Shown here in pieces: positions 1-8,612 of a stretch of 64,000 nucleotides of DNA (position 1 is the stretch's first letter; every line of letters starts with the position of its first letter). Where the stretch lies: positions 2,542,001 to 2,606,000 of the forward strand of contig NZ_VWWO01000001.1 in NCBI RefSeq assembly GCF_011752935.1. The letters run 5' to 3'. Made by a program: the position numbers and the translations under genes. Source of the DNA: Chitinophaga sp. Cy-1792 (GTDB lineage: Bacteria > Bacteroidota > Bacteroidia > Chitinophagales > Chitinophagaceae). Under the pieces are notes generated by a model that was given only the letters and a program-made list of their open reading frames with translations, did not search any database and was not told the DNA's origin.

Positions 1-586
1 TATTCAACAGCTCCAGGTATTCAGGAACTTCCAGATGTTCTTTTAGCCGGACGCTGGGATTTGATTTAGCAGTAACCTTTTCGGTAGGGTTGATTCTTAA
101 ATAGCCGTCAGCTGTGGCAGCAGCAAGTACCCATTTAAACCGGGTATAGTAATCGGCGGGCGTCTCTCCGGTATATTTATCTAACAAGAACCTACGGAAA
201 GCCTTGCAGGTGTTTTCTGTTATGTCACCAGGGGAAATAAAGTCTGCATTGAGAAATAGCCTGAATTGCTTCAGGCTACTTTCCAGATGACGATTGCCAT
301 CACGCTTATTAGTGCTTACATACTCTTCGTAATAGTCGAGAAAGTTCTCTTTAAACTTATGTGCAGGTATAAAGGCGGTACCTATCGATTGCTGCTCGAT
401 GATAGCCTGACTTTTCTTTACCTCCAATAAAGCCAATGCCTGCTTATTATGGTTCTTCTGTGTCTGGTCTTTCGGTTTCGTATATACGAAGATGCCAGTG
501 GCCGGACGTTGCCCCTTACCACGGCCAAAGTCGTAATAGTAGTACGTTTTATCGCCGGTTGTGTTCTCACGTTTCAGGAAATTCAT
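1..586 (-). CDS. Tyrosine recombinase (integrase), N-terminal part, runs off left edge
   Basis: The minus strand encodes about 195 residues from an ATG at 586 to the window edge with no stop. The N-terminus (MNFLKRENTTGDKTYYYYDFGRGKGQRPATG split over positions 1-32) resembles the arm-binding domain of Bacteroidota integrases, followed by a core-binding SAM-like helical domain (FLDYYEEYV, LKQFRLFL, TENTCKAFRRFLLDKY, RFKWVLAAATADGYL, INPTEKV). The catalytic domain with the R-H-R-Y residues lies outside the window. The only upstream codons before a TAG stop hold no ATG, so the start is secure. It reads away from tRNA-Leu copy 1, the usual layout of an element integrated at a tRNA 3' end. A broken copy of the same gene sits beside tRNA-Leu copy 3 at 57661-57788. 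Confidence 0.85.
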   Translation of the reverse strand, partial: MNFLKRENTTGDKTYYYYDFGRGKGQRPATGIFVYTKPKDQTQKNHNKQALALLEVKKSQAIIEQQSIGTAFIPAHKFKENFLDYYEEYVSTNKRDGNRHLESSLKQFRLFLNADFISPGDITENTCKAFRRFLLDKYTGETPADYYTRFKWVLAAATADGYLRINPTEKVTAKSNPSVRLKEHLEVPEYLELLN

Positions 587-771
587 GCGCCAATGATTTT
601 GAAAGTACAACCATTGGCACTAATAATATGCCTTGTCAGTAAGGATTTGGGCCAATTTTCAAGATCGGGAGAACGCGGAAAAAAGTGAAGGAAAGAATTT
701 TTTATCAACACAGATGCCGTGTTGACATACTACCCCAAAGCCGGTAGATAGTAGCTTTGGAGAGAAAGTGC

Positions 772-806
772 GTGTGTCAGATTTGTGTCGTGATTGGTGA
801 ATGAAA
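772..806. repeat. Direct repeat beside tRNA-Leu, copy 1 (possible attachment site)
   Basis: A segment containing GTGTCAGATTTGTGTCGTGA lies between the integrase and tRNA-Leu copy 1. Near-identical copies lie at 34243-34278 and 57985-58020, each the same side of a tRNA-Leu gene. Two of the three are next to integrase sequence, so a recombination or attachment role is plausible but not shown. The rest of 587-771 is integrase leader sequence that also matches 57789-57984. Confidence 0.5.
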
Positions 807-843
807 GCAGAAAAAATCGTTAAAAATGACACTTGACTAAATG

Positions 844-877
844 AAAAAAGGCTTGTAAGTCAATTACTTACAAGCCT
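844..877 (-). terminator. Rho-independent terminator of tRNA-Leu copy 1
   Basis: A 12-bp stem (AGGCTTGTAAGT at 849-860 with ACTTACAAGCCT at 866-877) is followed on the minus strand by a run of T, directly after the tRNA gene. Confidence 0.8.
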
Positions 878-883
878 CTTACG

Positions 884-968
884 TGCCCAGAACTGGATTC
901 GAACCAGCACACCCTTGCAGGCGCTGCGACCTGAACACAGTGCGTCTACCAATTTCGCCATCTGGGCA
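884..968 (-). tRNA. tRNA-Leu(CAG), copy 1
   Basis: The 85-nt minus-strand sequence folds as a class II tRNA. The acceptor stem is TGCCCAG/CTGGGCA, the D-arm holds TGGTAGACGCA, the anticodon loop is TTCAGGT with anticodon CAG between stem arms CTGTG and CGCAG, and the T-arm has GGTTCGAATCC. CCA is not encoded. The same 85 bases occur at 34347-34431 and 58097-58181. Confidence 0.95.
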
Positions 969-991
969 ACTGATTTTGTGTTTCAGGACCG

Positions 992-999
992 CAAAGATA
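992..999 (-). promoter_or_regulatory. -7 promoter box of tRNA-Leu copy 1
   Basis: TATCTTTG on the minus strand matches the Bacteroidota -7 consensus TAnnTTTG and lies 23 bases upstream of the tRNA 5' end. The same box stands at the same place before the other two tRNA-Leu copies. Confidence 0.65.
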
Positions 1000-1062
1000 C
1001 GCAGGAATTTAATATTGCCAAATTTATTTTTGACTTTTCTCGCTGAAAATGAAATTGTTGTG

Positions 1063-2967
1063 TTACTCTGCAAACTCCCAGGCGCTCTGGTAGCCGTTTT
1101 GAGCCTCTGAATACTTGATGAAATCAGCATAGAAAGGCAGTTGAGACAGTGTACCACTATCACCGATAATCACCAGTTTCTTTCTGGCACGGGTCATCGC
1201 TACGTTCATGCGACGGATATCTGACAGGAACCCAATCTTACTTTCTGTATTGCTACGGGTCATGCTGATATATACAATATCTCTTTCCTGTCCCTGGAAA
1301 CTATCGATGGTATTGATGGTAATACGGGAGAGATAAGGCTGTAACGCAGGATAATGCGCCAGCTGCTCTTTTAGTACCTCAATCTGTTGCCTGTAGGGAG
1401 AAATGATGGCTACTGTAGGGAAGTTCTCCGGCTTGTAGTGCGGTACCAGGGTATCTGCCACCAGCTCCAGGTGCCTGAACAGGAACGCTGCCTCTTCCGG
1501 ATTGGTGGTGCTGGTGCCTTCTGTTTTTTCGTCGAAGCCACAGCCGGCAGTATCTATGAAGGCCAGCGGCACATCGGTATCAAACAGCAGGTGCGAGGCT
1601 ACAGAGGCATGTGCCTTTAGCTTATCGCCATAAAAAACACCGGAAGAATAACCCATAATAGCTGTATGCATGCGGTATTGCTCTTCCAGTAATACTACCG
1701 CTTCCGGATAAAGGTTAACTACTTTTTCCAGTAATGTTTCCGCCAAACCTGCTGCAGCAGCATCGTTCGACTTAATCGTCGGCGGAAGCTGACAATGGTC
1801 GCCGGCAAAAATGACGCGTTCTCCTTTCAGGATCGGTATCCAGCAGGCAGGCTCTAATGCCTGTCCGGCTTCATCAATGATGACCGTATTATATTTTAAA
1901 TGTCTTACCGTGTAATGGTTGGCACCTACCGGCGTAGCGGTAATTACCTGTGCTTTCGCGACAATATCTTCTACTACATATTGCTCTGTATCTTCCACCA
2001 GCTTGATGATTTTGCGGGCTTCGTCAAACAGTGCTTTTCTTTGCTCACGTTCTGCTTTTCCGAAATTACGCTTGTATTTATGCGCCATATTACGGAATTC
2101 ATTCGCCTGCTTACGCAGCCGCGATACCTCTTTTATGCCGCTATGGCCGGTCATTTTGCTATCGAGGGTGAGGGAAAGTAATTTCTCTGATACACGCGCA
2201 GGATTCCCGACACGTAATACGTTCATGCCTTCCTCTGCCAGCTTTTCACTTAAAAGGTCTACAGCAGTATTGCTGGGCGCTACTACGAGTATCTGTTGCT
2301 TTTCCTGCTGGTACAGTGTTTTGATGGCCTGTACCAGTGTAGTGGTTTTACCGGTACCTGGAGGGCCATGTACTACTGCCACATCTGCTGCCGATAAAAT
2401 CTTATTCACCGCCGCATTTTGAGATTCGTTCAGCTTTGGAATATGTACCGGAGAAATATCTGTTCTGAAAGATGGTGCCGCCTGACCTGTCAATACCCGC
2501 ACAAGGCGGCCTTTTTTAGGGTCGTCAGCGATAGTATCAGCCTGTTTTAAGGCATTTACCATCTCGTCGTAGCTATTGTCGTCGAAAAGGAGATCTATCC
2601 CCAGTTTGCCGTTATCTGCCCATTCCGGGAGTTCATCCGTTCGTAAGGTTATTTTAAGGCGATTACCACCTACCCAGGATATCACGCCTTCCTGTTTGTC
2701 CTGCTTACGGTCGTGGTTGGAGAAAAACAGTGCAGAAGTGCCGGCACGAAGCTGATGTGGCAATTCCTGGTTGGTAGTGCGTTCTACTTCTACGGTCAGA
2801 TAATCACCGCGGCTCATCTCACTGCCACGTATCGCGATGGGGTACCACGCCAGGCCATTAGCCCTGCGCTCCTGTATAGATGTGCTCTCCGTTAAAGCCT
2901 GATAGTTGCGTTGGTCTTCTTCCCGTTCTGTTTTTAACAGCCCAAGCAGCTTTTTAAAATAATCCAT
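1063..2967 (-). CDS. Superfamily 1 DNA/RNA helicase (Upf1/Dna2-like)
   Basis: This 634-residue protein carries the SF1 helicase motifs in order: Walker A GPPGTGKTTT near residue 200, Walker B VIIDEAGQ near 365, GDHCQLPP (motif III), EEQYRMH (motif IV region), TIDSFQGQERDIVYISMTRS (motif V) and RRMNVAMTRARKKLVIIGD (motif VI). The N-terminal 180 residues form the beta-barrel-like 1B region typical of Upf1/IGHMBP2-type bacterial helicases. It probably unwinds 5'-3' on nucleic acid, but the substrate cannot be told from sequence. The start ATG lies only four bases after a -7 box, so the mRNA may be nearly leaderless. It is a single gene between tRNA-Leu copy 1 and the Thg1 pair. Confidence 0.9.
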   Translation of the reverse strand: MDYFKKLLGLLKTEREEDQRNYQALTESTSIQERRANGLAWYPIAIRGSEMSRGDYLTVEVERTTNQELPHQLRAGTSALFFSNHDRKQDKQEGVISWVGGNRLKITLRTDELPEWADNGKLGIDLLFDDNSYDEMVNALKQADTIADDPKKGRLVRVLTGQAAPSFRTDISPVHIPKLNESQNAAVNKILSAADVAVVHGPPGTGKTTTLVQAIKTLYQQEKQQILVVAPSNTAVDLLSEKLAEEGMNVLRVGNPARVSEKLLSLTLDSKMTGHSGIKEVSRLRKQANEFRNMAHKYKRNFGKAEREQRKALFDEARKIIKLVEDTEQYVVEDIVAKAQVITATPVGANHYTVRHLKYNTVIIDEAGQALEPACWIPILKGERVIFAGDHCQLPPTIKSNDAAAAGLAETLLEKVVNLYPEAVVLLEEQYRMHTAIMGYSSGVFYGDKLKAHASVASHLLFDTDVPLAFIDTAGCGFDEKTEGTSTTNPEEAAFLFRHLELVADTLVPHYKPENFPTVAIISPYRQQIEVLKEQLAHYPALQPYLSRITINTIDSFQGQERDIVYISMTRSNTESKIGFLSDIRRMNVAMTRARKKLVIIGDSGTLSQLPFYADFIKYSEAQNGYQSAWEFAE

Positions 2968-2971
2968 CCTG

Positions 2972-2979
2972 CAAAGATA
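2972..2979 (-). promoter_or_regulatory. -7 promoter box of the helicase gene
   Basis: TATCTTTG on the minus strand is separated from the helicase ATG by four bases (CAGG). This spacing would put the transcription start at or next to the start codon. Confidence 0.5.
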
Positions 2980-3007
2980 CTAATAAGTTAAGGGTTAACA
3001 TGGGCTG

Positions 3008-3775
3008 CTATCTCCCAGAAATCTCTATAATATTATTTATTAATTTACTGTATTCTTCGCTGAATGGCAGATTTTTATTAATATATAATTTCTTCCTGAT
3101 AGTATTCACCGTTTGCTGTGTAACGGGATTGAAACCATTGATTTCCTCGTCTTTCCAGTAAATGCCTGAGCCTCTTTTCTGCCAGGCTGGCAAGTCGTTG
3201 TAATTGATGCCGTTACTAAACAGAAGTTCGTTTTTATCGGCGGTATTGAACCTGTTGATGCGCTGTGTGGCCTCCGTGGCTGAGTTGCCTTGCTTTCGCA
3301 ATAGCCAGTAACAATGTGCACTCAGCGCATTCCGGTGGGCATCTTCATTACGCCAGCGGAAATAATCTGTTACCAGACCGCTGTTGGGAAATTCACACAA
3401 CCGGCAGTCAAAGCTGGCCAGGTCGCCCAGTAACAGGGAAAATTTAGCACTGGCTTCTCCCGCCAGGATAGAATTCCATTTACGCTCCTTCCGGCTAAAG
3501 GCATTTTCATTCAGATGAAATAACAATGATATTTCATCGCTCTGCGTATAGCCGTACACGATATTAAAACCGCAATTCATCAGATGCTGTACGGTGGTCA
3601 GCATATAGTCATGAAACCTTTCATCGAAAGGCTTTTCAAAATCATGTTTCTCTTTGGTTAGCCTGGTAAATCCACGTCCATCTATGCGCGCTACTACATA
3701 CATTTCAGGCATAACGGCTCTGTCGTGGTGGGTCTCAAAGCTGCGCATCTTCCCATCCAGTTCATCAAATTTCAT
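3008..3775 (-). CDS. Thg1-like protein (tRNA-His guanylyltransferase family, 3'-5' polymerase)
   Basis: The 255-residue product has the Thg1 family signature: RIDGRGFTRLT near residue 30 with the metal-binding Asp, and YTQSDEISLLF near residue 77 with the second carboxylate pair. Length fits bacterial Thg1-like proteins, which extend the 5' end of RNA in the 3'-5' direction and repair truncated tRNA ends, rather than the eukaryotic enzyme that adds G-1. It overlaps by 11 bases the upstream small kinase at 3765-4211, so the two are probably translated together. The role in 5'-end repair is inferred from the family; the tRNA target is unknown. Confidence 0.85.
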   Translation of the reverse strand: MKFDELDGKMRSFETHHDRAVMPEMYVVARIDGRGFTRLTKEKHDFEKPFDERFHDYMLTTVQHLMNCGFNIVYGYTQSDEISLLFHLNENAFSRKERKWNSILAGEASAKFSLLLGDLASFDCRLCEFPNSGLVTDYFRWRNEDAHRNALSAHCYWLLRKQGNSATEATQRINRFNTADKNELLFSNGINYNDLPAWQKRGSGIYWKDEEINGFNPVTQQTVNTIRKKLYINKNLPFSEEYSKLINNIIEISGR

Positions 3776-4211
3776 GTTCCCAGTTTTTAATTACAAATTG
3801 GTTATCCTGAATAGATACATAATACAGCTCATCAAATCCTTCTTCATAGGTGGGTATCTGCAGTCGTTTGTAGGCCGCCAGCACACCTTTTTCGGGAATA
3901 AGCGCCTTTCCGGTTCTCAGGCTATTGCGCTGCAGGGATTTTTCCAGTTCAGATTTAAAATAATAACATTTTATCCTGTACTTATTTTCTTTTGCCAGAA
4001 GAATATATTTGTTCCGTTCTGCCATGGTCGTATTGGTATTATCTACCACAAAAGCTTTGAAACTATTAAAGCAGGCATCCAGGAACAGGTTTTCCCTGTT
4101 CCTCGTGGAAAGCAGGTCCAGCGAGATTCTTACATGACTGTTGAAAAAGTGTTGCTGGTAAAAGGTAGATTTACCGGTAGCCTGTATACCACAGAATATG
4201 ATTGCTTCCAT
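3765..4211 (-). CDS. P-loop nucleotide kinase (AAA_33 / polynucleotide kinase-like)
   Basis: The 148-residue protein starts MEAIIFCGIQATGKST, a Walker A motif at residues 8-15, followed by DLLSTRNRE and VVDNTNTT, typical of polynucleotide-kinase-like P-loop ATPases (the VDNTN motif is in the same place as in T4 Pnk-type kinases). A longer reading from 4292 exists, but the P-loop immediately following the ATG at 4211 favours this start. The stop lies inside the start of the Thg1-like gene, so the genes are coupled. Phosphorylation of an RNA 5' end before Thg1-like extension is an attractive inference, not shown. Confidence 0.75.
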   Translation of the reverse strand: MEAIIFCGIQATGKSTFYQQHFFNSHVRISLDLLSTRNRENLFLDACFNSFKAFVVDNTNTTMAERNKYILLAKENKYRIKCYYFKSELEKSLQRNSLRTGKALIPEKGVLAAYKRLQIPTYEEGFDELYYVSIQDNQFVIKNWEHEI

Positions 4212-4239
4212 AAGGGATGAATATAGTTTTTTTTCTTGA

Positions 4240-4280
4240 AGCAAAATGAGAGTGCCCCACAGAGGCCCTCTCATTTTGCT
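4240..4280 (-). terminator. Hairpin terminator after the multicopper oxidase
   Basis: A perfect 13-bp inverted repeat (AGCAAAATGAGAG with CTCTCATTTTGCT) lies between the multicopper oxidase and the kinase gene. The T-run after the stem is weak on either strand. Confidence 0.55.
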
Positions 4281-4309
4281 TCGGAAATCCATGAATCCCT
4301 GGAAATATA

Positions 4310-6526
4310 TTAATAGCTCAACGTTATACCAGCTCCAAATCCCATATCACTGTCGTAATGGGTAGATATAGCCAGATTTTTGGTGACAATATACCGGAAG
4401 CCTGCCATATACTCATAATCGGTATTCACCATGAAATTGAAGCGCAAACGCCTGGATATAGGCACATCTTCCCGGCTTAACTGTACACGCAGCCTGCCTT
4501 CCGTATCCAGAGAAGCATCCGCCACAATCAGCATCGGTAATGTGTATTGTAAGCCGACATGAAATACCTGGCGGAAATCTTTGGTATTCTGCTGACCAAA
4601 GAGATTTTTTTCTGTATCATTCATCTTACGATAACGTACATCCCAGCCTATATACGGAAACAGCCACTGCATCTTACCTATATACCTTCCGAAATGACTC
4701 TCACTTTCATAGCCATGTCTATCGTTAAGGCCTACACGCCATTCGGTGGTAAGGCGGTAACGGGTGTTGGCCAGCATCAGCTCCCCGTCGCTGCCATTGC
4801 TTTCCAGGCCTACACGGCCCATAAAGTGTAACATGCGGTCATCACGCTTGATCATCCTGAAAGACTTCACCGGATCAGGAATCTGAGGGTTTGGGGGAGA
4901 ATCTTCATAACTGAATACCCTGCCCATTCCACTCATCATATGGTACAGGATATGGCAATGGAAGAACCAGTCGCCACTCTCTGTGGCCGCAAATTCAATA
5001 GTATCTACTTCCATGGGCATGATATCCAGCACGGTTTTCAGCGGAGAATAATCACCCTGGCCATTCAATACCCGGAAGAAATGCCCATGAAGGTGCATCG
5101 GATGGCGCATCATGGTGTTGTTGAAGAGAATGATACGCACGTTTTCACCACGTTTGATCAGTATTTTATCCGCTTCTGAAACGGTTTTGTTATTGATACT
5201 CCATACATAGCGGTTCATATTACCGGTAAGCTCGAACTTCAGTTCCTTTACCGGTGCATTGGCAGGAAGCGTGGTTTTCTCCGGTGCGCGCAGCATGCCA
5301 TAGTTCAGTGTAACGATATCACCACCGCCCATGTTCATATCGCCCATATCATGGCCTGCGTGTCCGCCGGGTGCTGTACTTTCCGCTTTGGCAGCGGGTT
5401 TGTCATCGCCGGTAATCTCAGGGTACATGACGGTGTTCATATCCATGGTCTGGTTACTCATCTGCATACCGGTGCTGGTATCCAGGTCGCCATTCATCTT
5501 CATCATGTCATTCATCATCTTCATGCCTTCGAAATATTTCAGCTTAGGCATGGGCTGCATGGGCATTTCCATGCCACTTCCCAGCCAGAGACCGGTAGCG
5601 CCGGTACGGTCTTCTGCTGTAGCCAGCAGCTGGTACTTCATGTCTTTGGGCACGGTTACTATGATGTCGTACGTTTCGGATACGCCTACTATCAGCCTGT
5701 CTACTTCCACGGGTTCCACATCGGCGCCATCGTTGGCAACAACGGTGATTTTGCCGCCGGAATACTGCAGCCAGAAATAGGTGCTGGAGCTTCCGTTGAT
5801 GATACGCAGTCTTACCTTGCTTCCGGCCCTGAGCTGGGGCATACTATCTGCCAGCCGGCCATTGGCCAGGAATTTCTCATAATACACATCACTCACATCC
5901 ATGGCATTCATGCGTTTCCATTCATTGGTAACTTTGGTGCCAAAATGTTTTTGACGGATCGCCTCTGTATAACTTTGTGTAGAACCTTTTTTGATGGCAA
6001 ACCAGTCGTTGGCATTATGCAGGTACCGGTTTACCTGGTGGGGGTGCATATCTGTCCAGTCACTTAACAGCAATACTTTTTCGGGGATAGCTGCTTTTTT
6101 CCGCGGATGAAATATCAATGCGCCATACATACCGCTTTGTTCCTGGAACATCGTATGACTGTGGTACCAGTAGGTGCCGTGTTGAACAATAGGAAATTTA
6201 AATTCATGTGTTTGTCCGGCCTTGATAGGACTGGTGGTGAGGTACGAAACCCCGTCCTGTTCATTGGGAAGAATAATGCCATGCCAGTGAATGGAGGTCT
6301 CTTCTTTTAGCGTGTTATGAACATATATCAGCGCGGTGTCGCCTTCTGTGAATTCGAGGGTGGGGCCCGGAATAGTGCCGTTGATGGCCAGTGCATGTCC
6401 CATTCTACCGGAATAGGTAACCATGGTGTCGCCTACGTACAGATCGTATCTTATCGTTTTGGGTGCCTGGGCTATAGCCTGACTTCCAATAACCATAAGG
6501 GTTATATATAACAAAAACTGTTTCAT
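4310..6526 (-). CDS. Multicopper oxidase (CopA-like) fused to a C-terminal CopB-like barrel domain
   Basis: The 738-residue exported protein has a signal peptide (MKQFLLYITLMVIGSQAIAQ) and three cupredoxin domains with the copper ligands HWHGI near residue 80, YWYHSHTMF, HPMHLHGHFF near 478 and HCHILYHMMSGM near 525. Between domains 2 and 3 is a Met/His-rich insert (about residues 318-400, with MQPMPK, MKMMNDMMKMN, GHAGHDMGDMNMGGG) that likely binds Cu(I). After residue 575 the sequence changes to alternating strands (MLHFMGRVGLE, WLFPYIGWDVRYRKM, FNFMVNTDYEYMAGFRYI) ending GAGITLSY, like the outer-membrane protein CopB. So CopA- and CopB-like parts appear fused. Role: periplasmic oxidation of Cu(I) and copper tolerance. 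Confidence 0.88.
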   Translation of the reverse strand: MKQFLLYITLMVIGSQAIAQAPKTIRYDLYVGDTMVTYSGRMGHALAINGTIPGPTLEFTEGDTALIYVHNTLKEETSIHWHGIILPNEQDGVSYLTTSPIKAGQTHEFKFPIVQHGTYWYHSHTMFQEQSGMYGALIFHPRKKAAIPEKVLLLSDWTDMHPHQVNRYLHNANDWFAIKKGSTQSYTEAIRQKHFGTKVTNEWKRMNAMDVSDVYYEKFLANGRLADSMPQLRAGSKVRLRIINGSSSTYFWLQYSGGKITVVANDGADVEPVEVDRLIVGVSETYDIIVTVPKDMKYQLLATAEDRTGATGLWLGSGMEMPMQPMPKLKYFEGMKMMNDMMKMNGDLDTSTGMQMSNQTMDMNTVMYPEITGDDKPAAKAESTAPGGHAGHDMGDMNMGGGDIVTLNYGMLRAPEKTTLPANAPVKELKFELTGNMNRYVWSINNKTVSEADKILIKRGENVRIILFNNTMMRHPMHLHGHFFRVLNGQGDYSPLKTVLDIMPMEVDTIEFAATESGDWFFHCHILYHMMSGMGRVFSYEDSPPNPQIPDPVKSFRMIKRDDRMLHFMGRVGLESNGSDGELMLANTRYRLTTEWRVGLNDRHGYESESHFGRYIGKMQWLFPYIGWDVRYRKMNDTEKNLFGQQNTKDFRQVFHVGLQYTLPMLIVADASLDTEGRLRVQLSREDVPISRRLRFNFMVNTDYEYMAGFRYIVTKNLAISTHYDSDMGFGAGITLSY

Positions 6527-6617
6527 AAAGATGAAAATAGATATTGCCTGAAGGGGCAGGATTTAACAGGTGAACAGCTATACAACCCGTTCACCTGCTA
6601 AAATGTTGAAGAAAAAA

Positions 6618-7070
6618 TTATTGGATGGTGTCGGCAACTTTACCGCAGGTAAGCATCTGACTGCCGAAGTAAGGATTTTTGATGGCATTGCTGCTACTCA
6701 GCCAGGAGGCTTTTTTCATTGGGCAATACTGCTGATAAACAGGCTGCTCGGAGAGTTTGGTAGTTTTTGCCAGCGTGTACATGTCGGCAGATAACTGTTT
6801 GAACTGCTCACGTTGCTGTGCGAGGTCTTTACCGGAGGCAATTTGCTGTGCATCGGCTACCAGTTTGTCTTTAGAGGCCTGTACTGCTTTGTCAGTGCTG
6901 TTGCCAGCAGCAGTGATCAGCGCGGTAGCTGCGGTAGCCGCGGCATTGCTGTTGCCACTCACCAGTGCATCTTTTACTTCGTAGTAATGTGTCAGTAATC
7001 CGGATTTATCCTGTGCAAATGCTGTTGAAAGCTGGAACAGTGCTGCCATTGCAAGAAATACTTTTTTCAT
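6618..7070 (-). CDS. DUF3347-type exported copper-associated protein
   Basis: The 150-residue protein has a signal peptide ending at AFAQ and a helical body, then a C-terminal motif YCPMKKASWLSS...IKNPYFGSQMLTCG, which is the DUF3347 signature with a Cys-Pro-Met and a paired Cys. In Bacteroidota this family often sits with copper and heavy-metal efflux genes, as here beside the multicopper oxidase. A periplasmic metal-binding role is inferred. The gap to the oxidase is about 90 bases, so they may share a transcript. Confidence 0.75.
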   Translation of the reverse strand: MKKVFLAMAALFQLSTAFAQDKSGLLTHYYEVKDALVSGNSNAAATAATALITAAGNSTDKAVQASKDKLVADAQQIASGKDLAQQREQFKQLSADMYTLAKTTKLSEQPVYQQYCPMKKASWLSSSNAIKNPYFGSQMLTCGKVADTIQ

Positions 7071-7145
7071 ATAGTGTAAGTTTTTGAAATTTTATGTTGA
7101 TAAAAAAATGGGTAGAATAGTAAGAGATTAACGGGTGTATCAACA

Positions 7146-7502
7146 TCAAATCTGAAAACTTCTGATCACTATCCGGATGTCTTTAACGGGTAATTGTCTG
7201 GTATGGTTGGTTAAATATCGTTGTCCGGTTTCCAGCAGGGCGGGGGCCTGGCTAAATTCGGGATGGTCTGTGAAGGTAGGTGTAATATGGCCCGGTGTTG
7301 CGGCCACGTGTAAACTGGCATCTACCATTTTGTCCAGCAGACTGAACTTCACCATATCTTCGGAGCAGCAATGCTGATGGCCGTGATGGTGGCTTGTCTG
7401 CGCTTTCACCTGCATGATCGCGGCACAGGTAAACCCTGTCAGGATATGGATGCTGAAGATCAGCAACAGGCTCAATGCTTTTATGGTAATGCTTCGTTTC
7501 AT
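7146..7502 (-). CDS. Small exported His/Cys-rich protein of the copper group
   Basis: The 118-residue protein has an N-terminal hydrophobic segment (ALSLLLIFSIHILTGFTCAAIM) and a short metal-ligand cluster just after it (HHHGHQHCC at about residues 38-46). No known domain is recognised. It is the first gene of a minus-strand run leading to DUF3347 and the multicopper oxidase, which supports a role in sensing or binding copper. This is context inference. A TATCTTTG box lies 17 bases upstream. Confidence 0.6.
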   Translation of the reverse strand: MKRSITIKALSLLLIFSIHILTGFTCAAIMQVKAQTSHHHGHQHCCSEDMVKFSLLDKMVDASLHVAATPGHITPTFTDHPEFSQAPALLETGQRYLTNHTRQLPVKDIRIVIRSFQI

Positions 7503-7518
7503 AGTTGAATTAACATCC

Positions 7519-7526
7519 CAAAGATA
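7519..7526 (-). promoter_or_regulatory. -7 promoter box of the copper group
   Basis: TATCTTTG on the minus strand stands 16 bases before the ATG at 7502. No convincing -33 element was seen. Confidence 0.5.
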
Positions 7527-7591
7527 TGCCAGGCTATTGTGCTGCTGTTTATATAATTCAGGGTATGATTTATATAATTTTGGTAAGATGA

Positions 7592-8359
7592 TTACCGGGG
7601 ATTCAGGTAGCTGGCCAGGTTAAATACGACGCCTGGCTGCGCCTTCAGTTTGGCCGATCCCGGATAATGCCAGCGCACGTGGTGACTCTGATGAATGCTG
7701 TGATCTTCCAGCTGTAATGCGGAGACGGACAGCCCGCTTTTGGCACCGGTGTCCACATTCCAGAGGTTATAAAGGTGCATGGGGCGTTCGCTCCCTGATG
7801 CTACCGTTTGGGTATGCCCGATATAGATCTCGCTGAATAGCCGGAGCCTGGCCGGACCACTGGCTTCCTGCCTTTTAAATGCTGCCAGGGTTTGTTCCCA
7901 CAGACTGCGATCCCAGCATAGGTTGTTGGCGTTGTCGTATACCGGACCTTGCTCGGAAACGTAGCCGCCATGCACAAATAACCGATGTTGGTCATCTACA
8001 TAAAAATTTAATAAATCCTGGAAGAAGTGCAGGTGCTGCCGGCGGATGTCTGGAGAGAATGATTGGTAACTATTAAGTGTTTGATGGCCTTTGTTCTGGA
8101 GCCAGGAGGGATCTGGAGTACCGGTGTTGAGCCATTGCTCGCAATACAGGTCGTGGTTACCACGGAGAAAAATACAGGGCTGTTTTTTGGATAATTGTAT
8201 CAGGAAGCTAATGGTTTCGACGCTGTCCGGCCAGCCGTCAACATAATCGCCCAGGAAAATTAAAGTATCTGAAGGCTGCAGCGACAAAGAGAGGAGTAAT
8301 TGCTTAAGTGCCAGTAATGCACCATGAATATCCCCTATTACAAAGGTTCTGGTAGGCAT
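7592..8359 (-). CDS. Serine/threonine-type metallophosphoesterase
   Basis: The 255-residue cytosolic protein has the calcineurin-like phosphoesterase motifs in order: GDIHGALLAL (residues 8-17), GDYVDGWPDS (about 37-46), RGNHDLY (about 66-72), then FVHGG and a later YIGHTQT. This is the layout of the bacterial PPP family related to lambda phosphatase and ApaH. The substrate may be phosphoprotein or a dinucleoside polyphosphate; sequence does not decide. It is the last gene before the SusCD terminator region, in the same orientation, and appears to be its own unit. Confidence 0.85.
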   Translation of the reverse strand: MPTRTFVIGDIHGALLALKQLLLSLSLQPSDTLIFLGDYVDGWPDSVETISFLIQLSKKQPCIFLRGNHDLYCEQWLNTGTPDPSWLQNKGHQTLNSYQSFSPDIRRQHLHFFQDLLNFYVDDQHRLFVHGGYVSEQGPVYDNANNLCWDRSLWEQTLAAFKRQEASGPARLRLFSEIYIGHTQTVASGSERPMHLYNLWNVDTGAKSGLSVSALQLEDHSIHQSHHVRWHYPGSAKLKAQPGVVFNLASYLNPR

Positions 8360-8511
8360 AATAAAGATGGTTTAATAGTGAAGGTGTCATAAATGATGAG
8401 GGTTTTAAATACCGATTGGTGTAAGGTTCTTCTGTTATCTAAATGTAAGCACCCTACTTAATGTCAATGTTAAGCTAAGTAAGGATAACTATTTGTTCAC
8501 ACAAAAAATAA

Positions 8512-8533
8512 AGCCGCCCGAACATGGGCGGCT
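8512..8533 (-). terminator. Rho-independent terminator of the SusCD operon
   Basis: An 8-bp GC-rich stem AGCCGCCC/GGGCGGCT with a six-base loop is followed on the minus strand by TTATTTTTTG, about 80 bases after the SusD stop. The remaining bases between 8360 and 8612 show no gene. Confidence 0.8.
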
Positions 8534-8612
8534 CTCGCAAACCTGGGGTAACAAACGAAACTGGTAGAAAGGCCGTTGGCTCTTGTTTAGTATACTGTTT
8601 AAATATTATTGA

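Noticed and set aside
436..688. Two short plus-strand open frames
   Set aside because: They are opposite the integrase and its leader, and similar frames occur over the decayed copy at 57648-57890. They follow the repeat, not a gene.
5351..6067. A 238-residue plus-strand frame
   Set aside because: It lies within the multicopper oxidase; its composition (His-rich) is the mirror of Met/Asp codons.
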